DNA of 64,000 nt from Boswellia sacra (lineage: Eukaryota; Streptophyta; Magnoliopsida; Sapindales; Burseraceae), in NCBI GenBank assembly GCA_013180625.2, contig SNVD02003247.1, positions 110,946 through 174,945 on the forward strand, in the 5' to 3' direction. Of this stretch, positions 35,618 through 48,395 are shown one piece after another (the first letter of the stretch is position 1; every line of letters starts with the position of its first letter). Under the pieces are notes generated by a model that saw only the letters and a program-made list of their open reading frames with translations, was not told where the DNA came from and ran no database searches. A program made the translations under genes and the position numbers.

Positions 35618-37670
35618 TGATGCGGAAGTTAATAGAAGATAATTGATGAACTAAAGTCTAAAGTTTATTGAATTGATAAAAATATGAATGAATGACAAAC
35701 AAGGGTAAAAAAACACCCTTTTATAGGCTAGAGTTCGAATTAAATCTAAACAAGGAAGTTTAAAACAAATAGGAAGCAAAATAAGCAATAAAAGAAATTA
35801 TGAAAGAATTAGGATTTGTCAGATTTGAAGTGGTACTGCAACTAAGGCACATAGGGTTGCGACGTAACATAGGAACTAGGGGTTGTGGCTCAGCTGCATT
35901 GACGCATGCAAGTTCAAAAAGACAGACATGAATTTGACGTTGATCGCACTACAACACAAGACTTGGTGGGCTACATGCCGATGCTTCTGCCTGGAATGCT
36001 TTTGGAGGAACTTGATCATACATTACGACGCGAAAGAGGTGGCACCGCGATGCAGGTGCCTCTGTTTGGATGCCTTGTCCTACATCAGACTCCTTCTCTT
36101 ATAAAGAACTCGTCATTGAGTTTTCTTAGCATAATTCCTCTACTGCAATTTCACAATAAAATTTTAAAGTTGAGCAAACCAATTTGAAATTCTGTAGGAG
36201 CTTCTTTATCGCAAACAAAACTTGTAGGGGTCAAATGATCATTTCCAAAAATCAGGATCACTTTGATATTCTCCAATCAAAGGACCAGATTGATATTCTG
36301 CTTTTGAGGGACCGGATTAAATTAAATTCTAAACACGTAGTGACCTATTTTATTTTTTCCATCGTAGGGACCTATTTGAAATTCACCACTATAGGAGGCC
36401 GATTAAAATTTTCCATACCCATCGAGAACGGACAGTTTTTCGATCACAAATTGGTGTTACATCTTTTGGGTTTATAAATCAGGCCACTCTAAGTTGATTG
36501 GTGTAGGAGGTGTCTATTCACCTGCCAATTTTGAATATTTTCCACAGAGATTGACGTTTTCTCCTATTATGGTGGTAGTTTCGATGTTTTGTAGCAATAT
36601 TAATTTGCCTTGACCACAAATTCCTCTACCATGATTACCAACAAATCTTTTAGGAGGGTGGTGTTACCTCACTTGCCGATTGACGCGATGGTGAATTGTA
36701 TAATGACATTGTTAATGGACTGTTTTCGAGTGGTTTTGCTGGAATTGGACATCAGCAAAGAACAAAAGTTTGATCTCCATGTTCCGATCTATCAATCTCA
36801 ACTTCCTCATGTTGTTCTTCTTCAATCTTATTTTGTTTATAAGTGACTCTATCATCCAATTTGATATTTTATTGAATTGAGACATGGAATTTCGCAATTG
36901 TATTGAGGAAATACTCTTGTCGACGTAGGCATATGAGCCTCTATCTCTTCATTTCACCTATGCCTTCGTTCATTCTACTTGTAACCACTAATCCCCTTCT
37001 TATCCCATCAATGAAGCAAGTCGTTGAGTTATGTTACCATGGCTTGGACAGTTGCCATGAGAGATTCAGGTATCATGGCCTTAATTCTCTGATCAACGTC
37101 ATGAGAATCGTTGCCTATCGATCATTACGTGCCATTGAAGACAAGGAATTTTGGCTATGATACCAAATTTGATGCAGAAGCTAAGAAAGGATAAATGACA
37201 AACAAAAGTTCAAAGTTTATTGAATTGATAAAAATACGAAGGAATGACAAGCTAGGGTAAAACGCACCTTTTTGTAGGCCAAGTTTGAATTAAATCTAAA
37301 AAAGAACAGCTAAAACAAATAGGAAATAAAATAAGCAATAAAAGAAATTCTGAAAGAATCAGGATTTGTCATATTCGAAGTGGCATTGTGGCTCAAGGCA
37401 CATAGGGTTGGAGTGCAACATCGAAAGGATCAAACATGAGAATTTTTGGAGGACTCAGAGCCGCGGCTCAACTACATTGGCGCTATGGCGTAAGTTTGAA
37501 ATGACGGACTTGACTTCAACATTGATCGCGTTGTGACGCAGAACTTGGAGGACTGCTGTGCGGATGTTTCTGCTTGGAATGCTTTTGGAAGAACTTGATC
37601 ATGTGCTGCGACACGAAAGAGGTGGCACTGCGGCGTTGGTGCCTCTGTTTGGATGCCTTGTCCTACATCA
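35618..37670 (-). mobile_element. Small non-autonomous LTR retrotransposon (2.05 kb)
   Basis: Two direct repeats, 35618-36087 and 37170-37670, start TGATGC and end TACATCA. A perfect target duplication ACTAG flanks the whole (35613-35617 and 37671-37675). On the minus strand a Met-tRNA primer site (TGGTATCATAGC, 37154-37165) lies next to the right repeat and a purine tract (AAGAGAAGGAGTC) next to the left one, which fixes orientation and LTR identity. The 1.08-kb interior has no intact gag or pol, only a short gag-like start. The paralogous site near 25000 (GTAGTACTGGTCTC) is empty. Confidence 0.9.
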
Positions 37671-38819
37671 ACTAGTCTCTATTTCCAAGATTATTTCAAC
37701 AAGTAAAAAGAAAAAAAGAAAAAAATGAACTATATTGTTTCTTTCAACTTAATAAACTATGCAAATGTTGTACAAGGATTTCATAAAAGTTTTTAAATAT
37801 TATTTTTGGCTAATTATTCCCTGCAGGACTATTATACGTTGTCGTCTAAAGTTTAGAAAACACAAAACATAATGAGATAGGATTGATGGCTTTAGTGATT
37901 GGTGGAGTTGTCTTTATGGAATAAAAAGAGACTAAAAAGATGAAATCATTAGGCCAGTGTCTTTAAATTCTACTCTCTTTTTTTACAGGGCGTTGTTCAT
38001 TGGTTGTCATATGTGGTAATCATATATATATGGCCTTGTCAAGTAAAAGGAACCACATAATGGATTGTTAATTAATGTTTGCATTGAAAATTCTTGGTTA
38101 TTGACTATTAAACATTCACATTAAAACATATATAATTGGTGTCTCTTTGTTAAATTTCCTAAAGCCATAACCGTTATGGATCATGCACTACCCGTGGTCA
38201 TATGTTCAACAAAAGACTTCCATTCTTACATAAAATGGAAGATGAAGCCACGAAGGTTATTTCTCTAGCTGGAACTGTCCAACAGCAAGCTCGTGTGTTA
38301 GGGCTTATTCATGATTACAAAAGTGAAAATGTTGCAAACATTATCACTCTTCTCATTTATTTGAATAGTGAATATAATGTGCCAATTATGTGTGTGTGTT
38401 TGTACGGGTGCGAGCTTCCTATGTAATTAGTCCAAATTAACCCTCCTATCAAGGACCACAATAATTCACATTAGATTATGCTTAGTTTTATCATATATAC
38501 TATATAGATTTAAACACAACCAAATGACTCGTTACTAAAAAATGGTGATCACATGAAACAAATGAGCTTATACATACTCCTTAATGTTTGACACTAGCCA
38601 CAGTTAATCCGGTATAGAATGTTTATGCTAGTACACCTTTTATGAAATAAATACTTTTTTTTTATTCCACCAACGCAAGTATACTTGACTTACTTCTTTT
38701 GACACATTATCGAAACGACCCTTACACATTTTCTGTTAAGATGGTCAAGCTAGCTTAAAGCAAAATCCAAAGCATTGAAAAATAAACTCTTGCTAAGCTC
38801 CAACAAAATTGCCTAGATT

Positions 38820-39324
38820 TAGGGATGACAATTTGTGTCACGCGTGTCGACCTATTTAATTATTCGTGTCGAGACATGAAACACGGATTTGACATAGTTA
38901 TTAAACGTGTCACCCACGTATTATAATCGTGTCGTACTTAATTTACATAATTTACTTGATTGTTTAACCTAATTATGTATGATATATTATATACTATATA
39001 TTTATATCAATTAAAACTAATTTTAGAATAAAAATAATTGTTAGTATAAAAAATTATTAAAATCAACATAATTACTATTATGTAAATTAATTTACTTTAT
39101 AATATAAAATTTTTATAATATATGTTGTAAGTTGGTAAAAATTCATATCGTTAAATGAGCTTGCAAGTTAAGGATTGATAAGATATGTTTAACTATTCAT
39201 GTCACTAAATAGGTTGACGTATTGAACACCCTCAACACAAATTTGACTCATTTATTAATCGTGTATCGTGTTCATATCGTGTTCGTATAATGTTCGCATG
39301 TCGTAGCCCAAATTGCCACCCTTA
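38820..39324. mobile_element. hAT-type MITE, 505 bp
   Basis: Termini TAGGGATGACAATTTG and (reverse complement of the right end) TAAGGGTGGCAATTTG. Flanks CCTAGATT and CCTGGATT are an 8-bp target duplication with one mismatch. The paralogous site near 25967 ('ttgcctggatgacccaagc') is empty. Subterminal CGTGTCG motifs occur at both ends. Confidence 0.88.
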
Positions 39325-39606
39325 CCTGGATTATCCAAGCTAGTCCTTTGTTTGCTAATCCCAAATTGTATAAATTAACTTTAATTCTATCTTTATTTGT
39401 CAAAATGGCAAATAATTCATCACAAATCACCTTTCGGGGCGCATAATCTTGTCTCAAATGGTGCAACCCCTTTCAATGTTCCTCTCCAAGTCCTCAAAAT
39501 CTAGTACATTGGGGCTTCATGCTTTCCTACCCTCTAAATGGTCAATCTTATAATTCTTCATAAGTTTACTTTCAAACCCATGATAGAGCCCAATTCTCCA
39601 ACCTTA

Positions 39607-40127
39607 TGTCACATCCTAACCCGCATGTGGCACTTTGCATTATGTATGGACCCATTATCAGATATTGCTCGTCTTGGACACATAGTCCGCCACAATTTTA
39701 CTTTTGGGCTTTGCAATTCAAAAGGCCTTTAACATCCTAGCCCAATTCTACAACCCCATATCTTAGCCCGCATGTGGCACTTGTATTATGTATGAACCCA
39801 CTGTCAGATATTATCCGTCTTGAGCACATAATCTGTCACGATTTTACTTTGGGCTTTGCAATTCAAAAGGCCTCTAACAACTTATGGATCTAACAGAGTA
39901 TTTAAACCTATTTTACATCTCATTCCTAAGCGATATGGGATGTTACATTCACTCTCCTTAGAAATCAAGAGTCCTTGCTTGAATGAGCTTACATCCCCAG
40001 GGTGATACCATTTGTCACATCCTAGCCAACATGTGACATTTTATACTGTGTACAACACTTCGAGAGGAGCTCATAGGGTATTTAGTCTCATTTCACATCT
40101 CCTTCCTCAGAGATATGGGATATTATA
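39607..40127. repeat. 521-bp insertion with internal tandem duplication, possible solo LTR
   Basis: Starts TGTCACATCC and ends GGGATATTATA. It is absent from the paralogous position near 26250. Inside, a unit of about 130 bp ('cccgcatgtggcac' to 'ttcaaaaggcct') occurs twice. The ends resemble a solo LTR, but the flanking 5-mers match poorly (CCTTA/CCCCA), so the class is uncertain. Confidence 0.5.
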
Positions 40128-41473
40128 CCCCATGTGCAAATGTATCAATCTATTCGAGCTCCCAAGCCACCAACAACACAAATTGTGCCAACTTTTCTTC
40201 AGCAAAACTCATGATTGGTAAACATGGATAGATATTGCACTAAGAAAAATTTAGTTCACTCTCTTTGACATTTGGACATTAACTCATCTCTTTGTCCAGA
40301 GTCAATGGCTTCTTGGGTTGTGAAGGGATATATTTGTTACGGGGATTTTATCTGTTACGTGACTTCATTTTTAAGAAAGTTATAATCATACAGAAATCTT
40401 GGTGAATGGTATTTTTATTCACTGCTTGTCAAAAGACCAGGTCTATATATCTACACTTCGCCCATCCGCCCATTGGTCCCTTCCAAGTAATGGGAAAAGT
40501 GGTTCACTAGCTAGCTTCTAAGTTAGCCCACTAGTTCGATTACAATATTTCAGTTAATCATGCCACAATAACGTGCTAGATTCTCTTAATTAAGACAATA
40601 TTCACAGTAATAGCATTGTTTTCATTATTTATTATATTATATTATATGCTGCATCCAATACATTTCATTTAACGACTTAACTATTACTTTACAGAAGTTT
40701 TCGATTCATTGTATATGAATATGACTATGAAATCCCTTAAAATCTTCATCAACTGGCAAATATTTGATACTTGCAATAAAAAATTACTGTAGTAACAAGA
40801 AATTCAACACTTTGATTCTGAAATTTGTATTTTAATAAAAAAATTTGAGGTATAATGGTCAAACAATTGCTCACAATCCACATAATCCCAAGCATATCAA
40901 GCTTTGTTGTCCTGGATAACGGAACAAACTGATCGTATACTACGTTACAACTTAATCAAACTAATTAATTATCTTGTTCTATAATAAAGTAAGACTAAAC
41001 ATAACATGCCAGCAAATGGTCAAATACTTGTATATAATAATATTTTCATCTTGATTATAGTTCTGTACAACTTTTGTTCTTAGTTTCCTTGTCACATTTG
41101 CACAATGCAATCGCATCCAACTATTATTTAAATGTTTTATTATAGAACAGAAGAAAAGGTTGCCTACCTTGTTGCCGGAGACTAGCTAGCTAAATATAAT
41201 TAAGGCGAAATCCTTTTGTACACAACATATATCACTCAAGATCACGTACGAGAAATCCAAATTAACCACCCTACGTACCGACATGTATATATAGCGCTCA
41301 TAGGAATAAGATTCAAATAATATACATAAAAACAATTAATTTCAAAAATTTGAAATCTTACAAATAATTACTAATTGGAATTCTGAGAATCATTGTTAAT
41401 TCATTAGAAACTAGAATTTTCATGAATTTTATCCAAAATAATCACTCGTACGTAAGGAGCTTGTTGATTCACT

Positions 41474-42632
41474 ACGAATCATAAATGTTAATATAAATGA
41501 CGAATCAGCTTTGATCAGATCTGGTGCCAAATTAGGTGAACTCTATTATAAAATAGAGGAGAAGAGTAAAGTGCATGGCTTTCTTGCTGGTATTTGTCCC
41601 ACTGTTGGTGTTGATGGGCGCTTCAGTGGTGGTGGTTATGGCAACATGTTACGAAAATTTGGGTTGTCCATTGACAATAAGATTGTAGATGTTAAAGGGA
41701 GAATTCTTGATAGAAAAGCAATGGGAGAGGATCTCTTCTGGGTACTTAGAGGAGGTGGTGAGCTAGTTTTGGTGTTGTGTTATCGTAGAAGATCAAGTTG
41801 GTTCCTGTTCCCGAGAAGATTACCATGTTCAGACTAGAAAGAGTTTTGGCAAAGAATGAGACGGATGTGGCATACGAGTGGCAGCTTGTGGCACCTGCGA
41901 CTGATAATAATTTGTTCATGAGAATGCTCTTGCAAGCAAACGGTTAGAATATCAATAATGACTCTGTATTTAGGTGGAAGGGACAATCTTGTGTCTCTAT
42001 TGGCCAAAGAATTTCTTGAATTATGGTTAAAGAAAGAAGATTGTAAGGAGATGAGTTGGATTGAGCCAGTTTTATGGTGGAATAAACTTGATATTGGTAC
42101 ATCACCATATGCTCTGCTTAATAGAGATCTTGACTTAGCTAAATTCTATGGTAGGAAATCAGATCACGTGCAGAAACGAATTCCCTAGTATGCCTTGAAT
42201 TTGCTATGCAAAAAAATGATGCAATTCGAAAAAAATTGGAATTGTTTTCAATCCTTATGGTGGGAGCATGAATGAAATTCCTTCTTCAGAGACTGCATTT
42301 GCACACAAAGCTGGATACTTGTTTGAGATACAGTACTCTGTGAATTGGGATGATCCTGACATTGAGCTTGTAAAGAACTAACATCGCAGTTGAGAAGCCT
42401 TCACAAATTCATGACTCCTTTTGTGTCCAAAAGTCCCAGAAGTGCTTACTTGAACTATAGAGATCTTGATATTGGCATTAATCATAATGGTAACGATTCT
42501 TATAATGAAGGTAAAGTCTACGGTGTCAAATATTTCAATAAAATTTTTGATAGATTGGTGAAGGTAAAGACAATATTTGATCCTGAAAACTTCTTCAGGA
42601 ATGAGCAGAGCATCCCTCCTCCTCCAAAGTAA
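41474..42632 (+). pseudogene. BBE-like pseudogene D' (degenerate copy of gene D)
   Basis: Matches gene D from about residue 144 to the end; the promoter-proximal part and the first about 143 codons were deleted in one step (upstream flank joins straight to the gene body near 41470). Lesions include a 1-nt loss near 41770, a missing stretch near 41935, an in-frame TAG at 42187-42189 where D has Lys, and a frameshift with TAA near 42379. Missense changes are also present: GGH is DGR in the FAD loop, and the Lys of KIQY is Glu. The FAD-linked Cys (GICPTVG) remains. Non-functional. Confidence 0.92.
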
Positions 42633-44625
42633 GTCATAAAAGGTTTCTATTTGGCTAAAGATTTGTATTCTCACCCGCAAAGTTTGTTTGAGCTTCATAA
42701 GGTTAAATAAATTAGGTGCTTCGTTTTGTAATGAAATTGTCTCTGGTAATAATCTATCTTTTTCCATTTTGATCTGTCATTTGTTAAAAATCATATTAGC
42801 AATAATCTCATTTATCCTAAACCAGAGAAAAAGATTTGTGTGATTGACGAAGTGTCTTTGGGCAACTATTCTAAATATCATATATTACAATATCATATAA
42901 AGCAATTATTTGATCAAAACCAATTGAAATCATTAAAATGTTATTGTTATGAGTTGTTGATTCTACGAAATTGCTCGATAGGAAAGACCAAAATGATTTG
43001 TTGCAAAACAATTGAAATTAAATACTGATAAATGAAAAACTGAACAAAGAAAACAAAAATCGAACAACACTTATTAATAATCAAATGTAAAATCCTCAAT
43101 TCCATTACCTCAAATTGGCCTTCTTTCTTCCTTCAAGCTACAAAACCACCACTATTATATTAAGGTAAATGCCGGTAGTTTCACTAACATTTAATCTGTG
43201 ACAATCAAGTTATATATTGGACGAATATTATGCTATCTTGGGCGGACAAATAACTTGGGTGAAACCTTTGAGTGTTTAATGGATTAAAATAGTTTTACAT
43301 AAGAATTTAGAGATGTTTGAATAATAAACACGAAGGTCAAATTGAATCTAGATTAGAGGAAGTTAAACATGACTAGTGAGGGTGAGAGTATCCAACTTCT
43401 TACAAAGTGAAACGAACTTCTTTTGTATATAGGTTTAGATTGCTCATCTGAACCATATAAGCTGTTCAATGATGAAGTGTTATCCAGGGTTGTATCTAGA
43501 ATGGCACAATTGTCTTATAGGTGACTAGTTCACATTAGATATGAGCATTTCCTAAATTTGGGAATCCCAATAGGTGATCAATATTAATAACTTTTAGCTT
43601 GGTGCCTGTCTCGGGTACTCAGGGACGTAGCTAGAAATTCGGTCCAGAGTAGGGTAACTTCAACCAATGATAAAATTTTAAATTCTCCATAAAAATAAAC
43701 ACCAAAGTACTTATAGAAGTTTATCAAATTTCAAACATGTAGTGGTTTTCTATACAAATATAAACATGGAGGGGAGTAGAGTTATAGATATTCGAATATT
43801 TGGAGGGATTTTTTGTTAATATGTAAGTGCAATAGGAGTATTTTGTTACAACTTTCTCTCTAATCTTGTTAATTTCAAGAGGGTTTGGTTTTTATATACT
43901 AACTCATCCCCCTCAATGGGCTTATTTATTGGTTATATTCCCTCCAAGACTTAATTGCTAGCACTATCCATTAGTTAAATTTGATTCTCAATCCTTATCT
44001 TTATTATAGTATTTGCAGAGATTTTTTTTTCCTAATTGGAATAGGACTTTTATTTCTCAAATAAATCAATTTTCTATTCCCTCGAACATTGCAAAGGAAA
44101 TGATATGAGAAAACACCTAGCTTTCACTAATATTACATCCAAATTGTTGTGCAACCATGCAAAATTCACCAAAATTATTACTTGAGAATCATTGCAACTA
44201 CGACTTGAAAATATTGTGGACAACTCTTTTGTTTATACTCAAACTAAAAAAATAACTTAATTTGCAATTCAAACATGATAACCTGATGCACTAATAACAA
44301 ATCTAGGAAATTTTGTGAAACCATATTAAACATCAAGATTAATAACTTCTACTAATTTGCAATTTTTTATACTTTTATAATCTCATTTATCTATGATCTA
44401 ATGGTTCAATGAATTTCTTTCAATTATAGATATAGTTAATTGATACCAAACTACAATGTAATATGATTCTATGTAATATTATTATGTTTCTTTACTAAGT
44501 TGTAAGTAGTGCATATTTTGTTTTGATTTCATTTATTTAGTTGACAACTCACCCCTCGTTTTTAATATTTTATATATTGAATTTGAGCTTTAATGATAGG
44601 TAGATTGTTAGTAGAGGAGTTTGAT
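42633..44625. other. Flank of D' and anonymous AT-rich sequence
   Basis: To about 43410 it matches the gene D flank. Beyond that nothing is recognised, apart from a possible end of the CAGGGACG-type MITE family at about 43621. Confidence 0.45.
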
Positions 44626-45913
44626 GTTATTATGGGTTTGAAGGGGATGGATTTGTCACGATATAAAACACATAAGCAACTACAGATAATATAACATAAT
44701 TGTAAAAACTGCGCAACAATTTTACATGGTTCAGTTTATCAAACAACCTATATCCATGAATAGTATGAACTACAATCCACTATGTAGTATATTGGTTTAC
44801 AAGACATAGGAGACTTTTATAGTGATTTAAGCCCTAAAAATCCACTAACATATTCTATATATATAGCTGCGGACCCTTGAGACCTACACTACCAACTCAA
44901 TTCACTCCTTACTACACTCATACGATCTGTCCAACAAACCATAACAGAAAGACCATTAATGACAAATATGAATTCTCAACTAGATATGAGCTTTATATGA
45001 TCACACTTAAACAAATTAAAAAAAAAAAACTGAAAGAGTTTAAACAAATAAAAGTTGCTCTCAAGACTTAAGCTCACTTGCTCTCTAAACACTCAATGCA
45101 TCTCTAGCGTTCGCTCCATAATACAACTGTGATTTTTTATCTATACACATTCTAATTGTTGTAGATCAACTCCATTCAATAATTGTAGTTCAAGTACAAT
45201 TTGTTTTTTTGTACTTATCACATAAGAAGTAGAGTTTAGATAGAACACATTATGAGATAATCCTAGATAAATATGAATTATAAAACTAAGTAACTATCTC
45301 AAGTTAGGCTTTTATCACAAGATGTCGAAATAAAATAAAACACAACTAAAATGTGCCACATCATCAGTATGCCATGTTGGCATGCTGACCTAGAGCTAAC
45401 AATCTCTCCATTTTGGCATCTTGTGAGAAAACCACATTCTGTTGCAATGAGTATAACAAACTGATCTCAAACTCTAGAAGCAAACAAGTTAGGATAGAAC
45501 TCAAACAATAAAGTTCAAAACTGGGATGTTCAAACTGGACAAATTCAACTGGAATCCAATATCTGCAAAACTAATGAGTTAAAAACAAAATTTAGCAAAT
45601 ATTAAGCAAACAACAGCAAGCAAGTTAAACATTCAAACATTTTACTAAAAAAAATCTACTAAAGTAAAAACGGTAGGAATTTGAAAACTATAATAAACTA
45701 AGCAAATTCATTTCTCAGGTATTAGACATTTAGAAGAATCTTATAAACACCTAAAAGACAATACGTTCATCATCAAAGCTAGCTTAAAACATCATAAGAG
45801 CATTTAGTTCAAATACATTAGAGCTTAAACAAAATTATCATTTCTTTCTCCCCCTGGTTTGCTCACAAGAAGCTAAAACAAATCAATGCTTCCTGTTGGA
45901 TCTGGGAACTGTT

Positions 45914-47500
45914 TTAATAGGTTTTTTTTTTTGGCTTTGATATTGCTGTTTGTGGATAGTCTTCTTCACTTTCATCAATCAGTCTAGGTAGAGTAGATGG
46001 TGCTAGCCTTTTCCTTTTTGCTTTTCTGATAGCTTTGCTGTTGAAGTTCCAGTTGTAGATTTTGCACTCTTCGTTGGTGCTTTCTCTTTTGGTATAACTT
46101 TCTTTGGCTTGGCATGTTTTTGCTTTGGCTTTGTAGTAATAAGAGCCTTGCTGTTGTGGTCTGAGCAAAAGCTTGTCAAGCCTTTTGCACCGTATTTTCA
46201 CGATGTTCTTTCTTAGCTTCAGCAAATGTACCTAGATAACAATGCTTCAAAATAGTAGTTATAAGATCAATCTTATAAGATAACACTTGTGCACATATTT
46301 CAGATCAGCAATAGCATTAAGAGTAGCATTCCTTTGGTGTTTTGGGGGTTTCCAATCTTGTGTTGGTTATTCCTCAAGTAGTTCACGTATTTGCTACAAA
46401 AACAGCTTTGAAACTAGAGCATTGAACAGTTCAAAGCCTTATTTGCTTCAATTATCACTCCTTGCCTCTTCAAAATGCCAGTAATGAAACAAGGGAATGC
46501 TAACCTAAGATAATTAGATTCTTAAGTTGAAGTTTGCATTACCATCTTATAAATCCATAATTCTAGATTGATCAGCCTGTTTATCCCAAGCAATACAGAA
46601 TTTTTTGCTCTATGCTTCCTAACATCAGTTTGATTGGTTAACCAATCAAACTGAGTAATTTAATTTGTGCCAAATTTTATACTTGGTCATCAAAACTTTT
46701 TGAATGAAAGATGTATTCCAAGTAATATCAGTACCATTCAACTCCTTAGCCATGTTAGAGATATCAAAATCACCGCTAACATTATGTTCACAGCCTAGTG
46801 GGATATCTAAATAGTTATTTATCACATTCGGAGAAAATTCCACATGCTTTCCAAGACAATAAACCAAGTGATAATATGGACTATTAGATTTATCAACTGA
46901 AGGTTGAATATTTGAGTAAAACTCTTGCCCTAAAGATTTAAGAGGAGGTTGGAAATCATTTATTGTATGAAACCATGATCTGGTTTCTAACAAGGTGTGC
47001 AATCCAAACTCATTGAAGTCATTGATCATTACTTGCCTATCAATTTGCAATTTTATGCTGGATGTGTGATTTTTTTATTTTGTTTCACTATCCTTTGTGA
47101 AGAACTTTTCTGAGATTGGTGTTGCATTTTGTTGATGTGGTTATGGATTGTCATCACCAGTAGGTTGAGGATCGATTTCAATCTCCTCTTTTTCATTACC
47201 CAATTCTTCCTCCTTCTCTGATTCATCTTCTTCACTTGAATCACTTGTGTCATCACTTTTTGTTTTTTCCTCCCTCTCACTCGAATCATCATCTTGTTTC
47301 TGCTGACCTTTCTAACACTATTGCTAAAACGATTTCTATGCCTTGATTTTCTAAGTTGATGTGGCTATCTAGGTTGCTAGAGTTCTTTCGGTTTGAGGCA
47401 TAGTTTCATCTTCATTCTATTCTTCTACAGAATTAGTGTCTAGATCATTTGGGATTTCTTGTTCATTACTTGAAGAAGAATATTCTGTCAGCTTCACCAT
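45914..47500 (-). pseudogene. Extra 3' ORF of the Copia element (acidic region plus plant-transposon-like domain), broken
   Basis: On the minus strand an ATG at 47498-47500 opens MVKLTEYSSSSNEQ, then an acidic Glu/Asp/Ser-rich stretch (about 47290-47130), then a domain containing QEFYSNIQPS and VEFSPNVINNYL. These motifs recall the 'putative plant transposon protein' domain. Several stops and frame changes interrupt it, and a basic tail ORF follows (46225-45914). It lies between RNase H and the 3' LTR, where some Copia lineages carry an additional gene. The function is unknown. Confidence 0.55.
46626..46653. repeat. Perfect 28-bp palindrome
   Basis: CAGTTTGATTGGTT is followed at once by its reverse complement, with no spacer. 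It lies at the end of the plant-transposon-like domain of the Copia element. Confidence 0.97.
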
Positions 47501-47961
47501 TGTTGATCAATTGAAGAGCTGCTGAGATTTCTACGAAGAGATTTATTAAAGGAAAAAAAAGATAAACAAACCCTAGAATAAGATTGATTTATATAACCAT
47601 GGGTATTTGTGTTTTTCTTTAAATCTCTTTCCAAGAATTTTAATCCTATTTGAAGACAGATTTTGTGTATAATTAAGATTAAATAACCAATATTATCTCA
47701 AAACAATTAATGAGATAATTTTGAATTCCATTTGAAACCAATAACTTTATTCTTGCCACAGACTATTTGATCTGTCAATCTACTTAGCTGATGTGACACA
47801 CTGACATAATAATACAATCAAAGTCATTAATCTGAGTTAGCTAAAGGTAAAAAAAAAAAAAAAGATAGTTAAAATATGCATAATAGAAACTAATGTACAA
47901 ATTATCACAAACATATATGGACATCATAAAATGCATTCTATCTGAGAAAGCTTTTAAGTAA

Positions 47962-48030
47962 AATTCAACCAAAATTTTGTCATAAACAATTATGCAGCAT
48001 AATTGTTTATGACAAAATTTTGGTTGAATT
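47962..48030. repeat. Perfect inverted repeat, 34-bp arms, 1-nt loop
   Basis: Left arm 47962-47995, loop A at 47996, right arm 47997-48030. The arms begin AATTCAACC and end ATTATGC at the centre and are perfectly complementary. It lies in non-coding DNA between the Copia RNase H and the extra 3' ORF. Confidence 0.97.
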
Positions 48031-48395
48031 CTGCATAACATCAAAAACATAATTTCAAACAAACATAAATTCATTTGAGGTATTAATCAAAGTATACTTC
48101 TTACATACACTTGAATTAAACTTAAAGAATTTTTATTCAAATGCAGTAGCTTTCACTCATGCAATGAGGTACCCTTTTTCTCTAGAATAGGCAACCTAAA
48201 TATTTCTCTAAAATACCTCTAAGTTGCTTTCGAAGGCTAGCTTTCACACTTTGTTAACAAGTAGCCTTCTCTGCATATTTTTTTATAATTTTGAGCATCA
48301 TACATTAAACAATTTGCTCAAACATGCAATAAAACAGAATCTATCCTATGATGCTTTAGACATGTGAAAAATTAAAAGACGTATTAATCATTCGT

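Larger units (their letters stand above)
37676..41473. other. Duplicated intergenic block (copy of 25.0-28.3 kb)
   Basis: Resumes the gene C 3' flank right after the LTR element ('ttttggctaattattccctgcagg' matches 25206 onward) and continues, with insertions, up to pseudogene D'. No gene recognised. It contains a hAT MITE (38820-39324) and another insertion (39607-40127). Confidence 0.7.

Noticed and set aside
43621..43680. Possible second CAGGGACG-type MITE
   Set aside because: Only one end resembles the family; no matching right end or target duplication was found.
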